Below, piece after piece: positions 42,510-48,664 of a DNA stretch of 64,000 nucleotides. The stretch is from Streptomyces roseochromogenus subsp. oscitans DS 12.976 (GTDB lineage: Bacteria; Actinomycetota; Actinomycetes; Streptomycetales; Streptomycetaceae): positions 4,153,388 to 4,217,387 of the forward strand of contig NZ_CM002285.1 in NCBI RefSeq assembly GCF_000497445.1, given 5' to 3'. A program made the translations under genes and the position numbers. Positions within the stretch are counted from its first letter, which is position 1, and the number at the start of each line of letters is the position of its first letter. The notes beneath the pieces were generated by a model. It saw only the letters and a program-made list of their open reading frames with translations. It made no database searches and was not told the origin of the DNA.

Positions 42510-42846
42510 TACCCCTTCGGGGGGCGCGAGCGCCCCCGCACCCGACACCGTCTCGGCCCAGCAGCTCATCGCCGAGTACGCCGCCGCCTGCGCCCACCGC
42601 CCGCCCAAGGACGTCCTGGGCCACCTCGGCCGGGAGGTGCGCAAGCTCGTCGACGAGGGCATCGCCCCCGCCCATATCCGGGCCGGACTCGAACGGCACC
42701 GGACCAAGGGGCTGCACCCCAGCACCCTGCCGAGCCTCGTCCACGAGGCCATGAACGCGACCTCCGCCACGCCAACCGCGCCGGTTATCCACAGGGCGTG
42801 GACAAATCCGACCGATGTCGAAGCCGCCTTCGGAGGTGACCTCTGA
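42355..42846 (+). CDS. Replication initiator C-terminal part, same frame after TGA
   Basis: GTG 42355 is the first possible start after the TGA and has no good ribosome site. The product has 163 residues. A disordered segment spans the origin-like repeats (TEPSVRGRGG, DLGPRIMDLGD). The folded part is STVSAQQLIAEYAAACAHRPPKDVLGHLGREVRKLVDEGIAPAHIRAGLERHRTKGL-type helices ending NEAMNA-like. Without readthrough this part would be made poorly or not at all. It also contains two DnaA-box matches at 42785-42805. Confidence 0.7.
   Translation: MREPAVNPSADDEAAGQIGFTEPSVRGRGGLSAAAVTPHGSDLGPRIMDLGDTPSGGASAPAPDTVSAQQLIAEYAAACAHRPPKDVLGHLGREVRKLVDEGIAPAHIRAGLERHRTKGLHPSTLPSLVHEAMNATSATPTAPVIHRAWTNPTDVEAAFGGDL
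42785..42805. promoter_or_regulatory. Inverted pair of DnaA boxes
   Basis: TTATCCACA (exact consensus) is followed after GGG by CGTGGACAA, the complement of TTGTCCACG (one mismatch). The two boxes face each other inside the 3' end of the replication gene, supporting an origin in this gene. Confidence 0.55.
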
Positions 42847-43541
42847 CCGCCACCCTCACCCGAGAGCCCCACCGGGTCGGCCCGCTCGCCGACCGGCTCA
42901 ACGGCATCTTGGCCAGCCGCGGCATCGACCCTGGTGTCACAGGCGAGGAACCACCGGCGGAGCCTGTCACGGCCCTTGAGCTGGCGGACGCCCGTATCCC
43001 CGCCCGCTACCGCCGCGCCATGGCTGACCAGCCGCAGGTCAGCGCCTGGGCTGACGAGATCGCCCGCGCTGGACGCCCCGGCCCCGGTGGACCCGGTATC
43101 GCAGAAGGCCCGTCGCTGCTGATCGCCGGCCCCACCGGCACCGGCAAGACATATCAGGCGTACGGCGCCGTCTGCGGCCTCCTCAGCCGTGGCGTCCGCC
43201 TGCGCTGGGAAGCGACCACCACCGCCGACCTTCACGCGCGCATCCGTCCTCGTACCGGCCACGACGCCGAACGCGACCTACAGACACTGGCCCGCTGCCC
43301 GCTGCTGCTCCTGGACGACCTCGGTGCAGCCAAGACCAGCGAGTGGACTGAGGAGCTGACCTACCGGCTGATCAACCACCGGTACGAGCACATGCTCCCC
43401 ACCCTCATCACCACCAACCTCCCTACCGCAGAGCTCCGCGCCACCCTCGGCGACCGCGTCGCCTCGCGCCTCGCCGAGATGACCGAACGCGTCGTCCTCA
43501 CCGGCCCCGACCGGCGACGCCACACCGCGGCCACCGCCTAA
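42843..43541 (+). CDS. DnaC-like ATPase/helicase loader, probable CTG start
   Basis: The product has about 232 residues. LLIAGPTGTGKTYQAYGAVCGLL is Walker A and CPLLLLDDLGAAKTSEW Walker B, with LITTNLPTAELRATLGDRVASRLAEM the sensor/arginine-finger segment of the DnaC/IstB class. Upstream, CTG 42843 overlaps the previous stop (CTGA) and has GGAGG 6 nt before it, and the frame from it (TATLTREPHRVGPLADRLNGIL) reads like the family. No ATG or GTG fits; TTG 42909 lacks a ribosome site. It loads the host helicase at the element's origin. Confidence 0.83.
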   Translation: MTATLTREPHRVGPLADRLNGILASRGIDPGVTGEEPPAEPVTALELADARIPARYRRAMADQPQVSAWADEIARAGRPGPGGPGIAEGPSLLIAGPTGTGKTYQAYGAVCGLLSRGVRLRWEATTTADLHARIRPRTGHDAERDLQTLARCPLLLLDDLGAAKTSEWTEELTYRLINHRYEHMLPTLITTNLPTAELRATLGDRVASRLAEMTERVVLTGPDRRRHTAATA

Positions 43542-43770
43542 CCGGCCACCCCAGCCGCCTTCCCCTGCCCTGCCTCGCTGCACCGCTCGCGCTCACACCT
43601 GCCCTGGCCCGCGCAGACTCATCGCGCAGGGGCACTCAGCACTCCGCCGCGTTCGCCCTCCTCTTCCCTCTACACCTTGGAGACCCACCCTGCTTCCACT
43701 CCTCTTCGCGCCCCTCGCTGCCCAGAGCAGCGGCACCCCGCTCCTGCCGGACTGGGCCACCTCCTCCACG

Positions 43771-45060
43771 ATGACTGTGGTGCTCCTCGTCCTGCTCGTG
43801 CTATCCGCCCTGTTCGCTGGATGGACGATCCGCCAGCAGCACCGCCGGCCGTCCGCCACCAACCGCTGGCGCGGGACCATCGCCGTGCCCGTCGCGGCCA
43901 TGGCCGCGATCGGCTGCACCACCTACAGCGCGGACACCAGCTGGCGGTTCGCCGCCGACTACCTCGACATGGGCGGCACCACCGAGCGTGTCGCGATGTT
44001 CGCCGCCGCCGAGCTCGCCCTGTTCGCCACCGCGCTGATGGCACGCCAGAACCTCAACGGCCCGAAGCAGGCGCCCGGTACGCCCGGAACCCTCACCTGG
44101 GTCATCACCGCCGTCCAGATCCTGCCCGCCTACGCCGAGTCCGGGCTGCTCGGCGGCACAGTACGAGCCTTTGTCGGCCCCGTCCTGGCCGCGATTCTCT
44201 GGCACCTGGCCATGGGCATCGAACTGCGCCATCGCACCCCCGACGCCACCTCACGCAGCCTGGCCGCCATCCTCGTCCGCCAGGCACGTGAACGCCTGCT
44301 CGCCCGACTCGGCATCGCCGACCAGGACGCCGATGCCGCCCGACTCATCCGCGAGCGCGCGCTGACCGAAGCCGTCGCCCTGATCCTGCGCGCCGAGTCG
44401 ATGACCGACAAGAAGCGCGGCAAACGGCGGCGACGACGCCTGACAGAGCGCCTGCACCAGGCTCTGGAGCGGGCCGATGTCGACGGCGATCCGCTCCAGG
44501 ACGAGCTGCTGCTGCGCAAGCTCGCCACGCGCAGGCAGGCCCTCGGCCTCGCCTCCCTCATACTGCCGCCGCGCTGGCAGGCCCCGGCCTCGTATACCGC
44601 CCGCGAATCCGGGCAGAGCCGCCAGGGCTCCGCCCGCCCGGCGTCAGTGCCACGGGCAGAGCAGGACGCTGCCCGCCCGCACCCAGCAGACCCGGGCGAC
44701 GACGAGGTGCCTCCGGCTGCCCGCCTGCGGCCTGCCCGTTCGGCGCCAGGGCTGCCCGCCCGGGCAGACACCGAAGACAGCCCGCCGCTCACGGGCAACA
44801 CCTCGGGCAGCGCTCCGGGCAGGCGCGAGCGGAAACCGGCTGCCCGGAAGAAGCGCAACGACGGCAAACCCCGCGCCTCCGACGAGGTCATCCTCAAGTA
44901 CACCCGCCGCATGTACGAGGAGACCGGCAGCGTCGGACGCGACCGGGTGGAGGACGCCCTGCGCGTCGATGACTACACCATTTCCAGTGATGACGTCGGA
45001 CGAGTCGTCCGTGACTTCAAGGGCCAGGTCAAGGCCGAAGCCGACGCTGCACCTCGGTGA
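43771..45060 (+). CDS. Multi-pass membrane protein (DUF2637/SpdB-like)
   Basis: The protein has 429 residues. The first 155 contain four hydrophobic helices (MTVVLLVLLVLSALFAGWTI; IAVPVAAMAAIGCTTYSA; ERVAMFAAAELALFATALMA; and a fourth near AFVGPVLAAILWHLAMGIEL). The rest is soluble and Arg/Ala/Pro-rich, ending with VILKYTRRMYEETGSVGRDRVEDALRVDDYTISSDDVGRVVRD, a small DNA-binding-like domain. Proteins of this design recur in actinomycete plasmids next to mobilization genes and are thought to aid spread. A CTG 43690 start would add a signal-like stretch. Confidence 0.7.
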   Translation: MTVVLLVLLVLSALFAGWTIRQQHRRPSATNRWRGTIAVPVAAMAAIGCTTYSADTSWRFAADYLDMGGTTERVAMFAAAELALFATALMARQNLNGPKQAPGTPGTLTWVITAVQILPAYAESGLLGGTVRAFVGPVLAAILWHLAMGIELRHRTPDATSRSLAAILVRQARERLLARLGIADQDADAARLIRERALTEAVALILRAESMTDKKRGKRRRRRLTERLHQALERADVDGDPLQDELLLRKLATRRQALGLASLILPPRWQAPASYTARESGQSRQGSARPASVPRAEQDAARPHPADPGDDEVPPAARLRPARSAPGLPARADTEDSPPLTGNTSGSAPGRRERKPAARKKRNDGKPRASDEVILKYTRRMYEETGSVGRDRVEDALRVDDYTISSDDVGRVVRDFKGQVKAEADAAPR

Positions 45061-45107
45061 TCCCCTCAGCACCAACGCTCCCCACCACGCCCCTCACGGA
45101 AGGCCCC

Positions 45108-45734
45108 ATGTACTCTCCGCACCACCCAGACCCCACCACCCACGAGGACTCCCTGCCGATCACCCCTGCCCCAGGCGGAGCAAGTTGGAGGTCCGGACAC
45201 TCCCCCGCAGGGGGAGCGCCCGAACCCGACCCCGCCCTGGGGGTGGCGGGGTCCGTCCGGCACCAGGGGGCGCCGGACGGGAAAGCTGCGACCGAGGACG
45301 GACCGCAGCCAGGCAAGGCCAGCCCGAAGGGCGAGGCCAGGAAGGGGAAGTCACGTCCGCGCGACAAAAAGCAGCGCCCCGCCCACAGCGTCCGCCTCAA
45401 TGAACAAGAACTCGCCATCATCCAGTCCGGCGCCGACCACGTCGACATGAGCGTGGCCGGGTTCCTGGCCCACTCCGCCCTGGCCGCCGCCCGCGACCAG
45501 TCCCGCACCGCCGCGGCCATCGCGACCGAACGGGACATCCTGACGGCCCTGTTCGGCGTGCGCCGTCAGCTCGGCTGGGCCGGCAGCAACGTCAACCAGG
45601 CCGTCAAGGCACTCAACTCCGGTGCCGACGCACTGCACTTCGCCGCTGCCCTCGCCGACCTGCAACGCGCCGCACAGGCCGTCCAGCGAGCGGCCGACAG
45701 GATCACCAACCGACAGGAGGACCAGGCGGCTTGA
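45108..45734 (+). CDS. MobC-like ribbon-helix-helix relaxosome protein
   Basis: The product has about 208 residues. The first 90 residues are disordered and basic (GEARKGKSRPRDKKQRP). The core is HSVRLNEQELAIIQSGADHVDMSVAGFLAHSALAAAR, a ribbon-helix-helix, then ILTALFGVRRQLGWAGSNVNQAVKALNSG, the MobC/MbeC pattern (R-Q-L-G-x-x-x-N-x-N-Q). ATG 45108 has a GGAAGG site; GTG 45057, overlapping the previous stop, is an alternative. Its coding region holds a cluster of inverted repeats (45200-45280), a candidate oriT, and its stop overlaps the relaxase start. Confidence 0.83.
   Translation: MYSPHHPDPTTHEDSLPITPAPGGASWRSGHSPAGGAPEPDPALGVAGSVRHQGAPDGKAATEDGPQPGKASPKGEARKGKSRPRDKKQRPAHSVRLNEQELAIIQSGADHVDMSVAGFLAHSALAAARDQSRTAAAIATERDILTALFGVRRQLGWAGSNVNQAVKALNSGADALHFAAALADLQRAAQAVQRAADRITNRQEDQAA
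45200..45280. promoter_or_regulatory. Three adjacent perfect inverted repeats, candidate oriT
   Basis: CTCCCCC/GGGGGAG (45200-45216, 3-nt loop), GACCCCGCC/GGCGGGGTC (45228-45253, 8-nt loop) and CCGTCCGGC/GCCGGACGG (45253-45280, 10-nt loop) follow each other within 80 bp. They lie in the non-conserved part of the MobC gene upstream of the relaxase, the classic place for an oriT. Confidence 0.45.
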
Positions 45735-47467
45735 TCCCCCGGATCCACGAGCAGGGCAGCAACACCCTCGGGCTCCTGCACTACCTGTACGGCAAGGGCA
45801 CCCACGAGGAGCACATCGACCCGCACCTGGTCGCGTCCTTCGACGGCATGGCCCCCGACCCCGGCCGCGACCCTTCGGTCACGAAGAAGGACCTCCAGCA
45901 CCTCCTCGACCAGCCCCTGTCCCTGCTCGCTGCGGACCAGCGCCCCGCCCAGCACGTCTGGCACTGCTCCGTACGCGCCGCCCCCGACGACCCGATCCTG
46001 TCCGACGAGCAGTGGGGTGACATCGCCCGCCGCATGGTCGCCGCCACCGGCATCGATCCCGGTGACGGCGCCGGCTGCCGCTGGGCCGCCGTCCGCCACG
46101 CCGATGACCACATCCACATCATCGCCACCCTGGTCCGCGAGGACGGCCGCCGCCCCGATCACCACCGCTCCGGCAAACGCGCCCAGGCCGAGTGCCGCCT
46201 GATTGAAAAGGAACTCGGCCTGCACCAGATCGCGCCCGGTGACGGAACCGCTGCCAAGCGGGCCACCAGTGCCGAGCGGCACAAGGCCGAACGGCAGGGC
46301 AGGGAGCGCCCCGCGCGGGAGGAGCTGCGGGAGACCGTACGGCGCGCGGTGGCCGGCGCCGCCAGCGAGGAGGAGTTCTTCGACCGCCTGGCCGCCGCCG
46401 GTCTGCTGATCCGCAAGCGCGTCGCGCCCTCCGGTGATCTGCTCGGCTACAAGGTCGCCCTCCCCGACGACCGCAACAAGGACGATGAGCCGGTCTTCTA
46501 CGCCGGTTCCACACTCGCACCCGACCTGTCCCTGCCCCGCATCCGCGAACGCTGGGCCCTTTCCGCAGAGGCTGCCGCCTCGGCGGACGGCTCTGGGCCG
46601 GAGCAGCCCGCCCTGCCGGCCGTGACAGGTCCCGCGTTCGCTCGGCGCCGGGCCACCGACGCCACGTGGCAGGCCCTGCTGATCATCGACCACGGCGACG
46701 ACGGCACAGCAGCGGCCCAGATCGCCGCTGCAGGGGAGATCCTGGACGCGCTCGCCAAGACCTCCGCCGCGCACACCCGCGCTGAACTCCGCAAGGCAGC
46801 CTTCGCGTTCGAGCGGGCCAGCCGCTCCCACATCAAGGCCGTACGGGGGCACGACCACGCTCTGCGTCAGGCCGCCCGCGATCTCGTCCACAGTGGGCCC
46901 GCCCTCGGCCGCGGCGAGGATGGCGCCACCACCGCCATGCTCATCGACATGGCCTTCTTCCTCGCGATCGCCGCGGCGAACTGGCACGCCAGGAAGCACC
47001 ACAGCCAGCAGGCCGCCGCAGCCCGGGAAGCCGCTGAACACCTTCGCGCCGCCTACGAAGCCGCTGCGGCCGGGTCCATGGCCATCCTCCGCCAGCGAGG
47101 CCATCGTCTGGCACCGCGTGTCCGGCAGCGGCAGGCCGGCCTTCTCCACCAAGTGCTGCCGGAGCAGGCCGAACAGGTCTTGGCCGAGGCCGACTGGCCC
47201 GCCCTGGCCGCCACCCTCGACGACGCCCAGAGAGCCGGCCACGACCCGGCCGCCCTGCTCACCGAAGCCGCCCAGCGGCGCGAGCTCGACACTGCCGACT
47301 CCATCAGCGACGTCCTCGTATGGCGCCTGCGCCGCAGCGCCCACCTGCCCGCCCTGCCCGAAAGCCCCCGCGACTCATCCGCCCGCGGCAACCGGCGCAC
47401 ACCCTCCCCGGCGCCCACCACACCGGCGGCGACCAGCGCAGTGAACGACTCCCGCCACCAGCGCTGA
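45731..47467 (+). CDS. Relaxase/mobilization nuclease (MobA/VirD2-like)
   Basis: The protein has 578 residues; the TTG start overlaps the MobC stop (TTGA), with AGGAGG 12 nt upstream. The N-terminal 170 residues hold the relaxase fold: MIPRIHEQGSNTLGLLHYLYG with a candidate catalytic Tyr, and WAAVRHADDHIHIIATLVREDG, the H-x-D-D-H-x-H metal-binding motif III. It nicks oriT and leads the transferred strand. The remainder is helical, with a coiled-coil-like Ala/Arg/Glu region and a Pro/Ser/Thr tail. No coupling protein or type IV secretion gene accompanies it, so transfer would need a helper element. Confidence 0.88.
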   Translation: MIPRIHEQGSNTLGLLHYLYGKGTHEEHIDPHLVASFDGMAPDPGRDPSVTKKDLQHLLDQPLSLLAADQRPAQHVWHCSVRAAPDDPILSDEQWGDIARRMVAATGIDPGDGAGCRWAAVRHADDHIHIIATLVREDGRRPDHHRSGKRAQAECRLIEKELGLHQIAPGDGTAAKRATSAERHKAERQGRERPAREELRETVRRAVAGAASEEEFFDRLAAAGLLIRKRVAPSGDLLGYKVALPDDRNKDDEPVFYAGSTLAPDLSLPRIRERWALSAEAAASADGSGPEQPALPAVTGPAFARRRATDATWQALLIIDHGDDGTAAAQIAAAGEILDALAKTSAAHTRAELRKAAFAFERASRSHIKAVRGHDHALRQAARDLVHSGPALGRGEDGATTAMLIDMAFFLAIAAANWHARKHHSQQAAAAREAAEHLRAAYEAAAAGSMAILRQRGHRLAPRVRQRQAGLLHQVLPEQAEQVLAEADWPALAATLDDAQRAGHDPAALLTEAAQRRELDTADSISDVLVWRLRRSAHLPALPESPRDSSARGNRRTPSPAPTTPAATSAVNDSRHQR

Positions 47468-47493
47468 CCGGGAAAAACGGCGAAACATAGCCG

Positions 47494-47520
47494 ACGATCG
47501 CCGGTTGGGCAAACCGGCGA
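47494..47520. promoter_or_regulatory. Operator palindrome 2 (perfect)
   Basis: GATCGCCGGTT (47494-47504) and AACCGGCGATC (47510-47520) form an 11-bp perfect inverted repeat with a 5-bp centre, in the gap before the 47573 gene. It matches operator 1 by the repressor gene, so the element's repressor probably also controls this gene. Confidence 0.65.
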
Positions 47521-47572
47521 TCCTCCGGACCATTGATGCCTGCACCCACCCGACTCCCGTATAGGAGCACCT

Positions 47573-47959
47573 ATGCCCGAAACCGACATCCGACCCCGAC
47601 TCGACATCGTCGCCCTCCTGTGCGACGCGGACTTCAAGTACCGGCCTGACACCAACACCTGGAGCCACCGCGACGGACGCCCGTTCAGCAAGGAGGAACA
47701 GGCCCTCACCTTCACCGCCACCCGCGTCGAATTCGAAGAGGTGAGCGAACAGCTCGCGCGGTACAGGGAGTACCGGCGTACATGGGAGGAAGCGTCGGAA
47801 GCCTTCCAGCGTTTCCTCGCCCCGTTCATGGAACAGCTCACCGAGAAGAACCTCGGCAACGCCGTCCAGCTCATGAGCGAGAACGACCGCATCGAGTTCG
47901 ACCGGCTGCTTGGCCTCATGATCCACCCGCTTCGGCCCTTCACCCCGAACACCTTCTGA
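47573..47959 (+). CDS. Small element-encoded hypothetical protein under operator control
   Basis: The protein has 128 residues; AGGAG precedes ATG 47573. It is highly charged and helical (FSKEEQALTFTATRVEFEEVSEQLARYREYRRTWEEASEAFQRFL), with no membrane segment or known motif. The preceding palindrome matches the operator of the XRE repressor, so its expression is probably linked to the element's induced state. Function unknown. Confidence 0.72.
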   Translation: MPETDIRPRLDIVALLCDADFKYRPDTNTWSHRDGRPFSKEEQALTFTATRVEFEEVSEQLARYREYRRTWEEASEAFQRFLAPFMEQLTEKNLGNAVQLMSENDRIEFDRLLGLMIHPLRPFTPNTF

Positions 47960-48043
47960 CGACGGCCCGCGTCCCGCCACGACCAATGTGAGGAAGTGAC
48001 CGGGCCAGGGGGCAGATCCCGGAATCTCCGGCACCCAGGCACG

Positions 48044-48075
48044 AAGCCGGGCCTCCCCAACGGGAGGCCCGGCTT
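48044..48075. terminator. 14-bp perfect terminator
   Basis: AAGCCGGGCCTCCC (48044-48057) and GGGAGGCCCGGCTT (48062-48075) form a perfect 14-bp stem with a 4-nt loop. It closes the mobilization segment and marks my provisional right limit of the element. Confidence 0.88.
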
Positions 48076-48238
48076 CCCAGCGTGAGAAGCCCTCAGCCAG
48101 CTGGAGCGCGCAAGAGTCGGTCGTGTGTGCTCTCCGACAGCACCCGACGCAGCACCGGTGCGCTGCCACTGAGGGAGTCGGCGAACGCGGCGACGAGGTC
48201 GTGCGGCACGCTGCCGCTGAACGAGACTGGCAGGGTGA

Positions 48239-48450
48239 TCAGAAGGCGGCCTGGGTCTTGTCGAGCGCCTTGGCCAGGTTGGCGTCCACGAGCCCCGGCG
48301 AGCCGGAGACGATCACCAGGACCTTGCCGGTGCGGATCGCCGTCTGCTTGACGATGCTGCGCTGCCCACGAACGGAGTAGGTGAGCAGCTGACTCCACCG
48401 CTCGTCGCCCAGGTCGGGGGCCGCCGTCACCTGCCGTACCCACGTTGGGC
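48239..48450 (-). pseudogene. C-terminal remnant of a secreted/lipoprotein-type gene
   Basis: The minus-strand frame ends LTYSVRGQRSIVKQTAIRTGKVLVIVSGSPGLVDANLAKALDKTQAAF, which looks like the C-terminal domain of small actinobacterial secreted or lipoproteins. No signal peptide or N-terminal domain precedes it; upstream codons are Arg/Pro-rich noise. It appears to be a truncated relic at the edge of the integrated region. The surrounding 48080-48664 has no other supportable gene. Confidence 0.4.
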
Positions 48451-48664
48451 CGGTGGGGAAGCGGCCACCGCGCCTTGCGGAAGCTGGTGCACGCCGTGGC
48501 TCAGACGCGCCCTTGACCAAGGTCTACGAGGACTGTTCCGTTAGGGAAGTTGGGGCGTTCTACTCGGGGGTTGCCTTCGTGACCAGGTCGGTTGGCAGTG
48601 CGTGGTGCGTCATTAGCGGCACCAGGCAGGAATCGGCCGTTCCCTCGGCTGCTGGGGCCTCCGC

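Larger units (their letters stand above)
33358..48080. mobile_element. Integrative mobilizable element at tRNA-Pro (boundaries approximate)
   Basis: Starting just after the tRNA, the segment carries an integrase, excisionase, repressor, replication gene, helicase loader, MobC and relaxase, plus cargo between the integrase and the tRNA. Core-type genes stop at 33217. I searched by eye for a second copy of the tRNA 3' end and found none, so the right end is set at the terminator at 48044-48075, beyond the last element-like gene. It could lie further right. No TraB/FtsK-type or type IV secretion genes are seen. Confidence 0.65.

Noticed and set aside
47970..47995. TCCCGCCAC followed by GAC as a possible attR copy
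   Set aside because: Only nine contiguous bases match the tRNA 3' end; this is expected by chance in GC-rich DNA.
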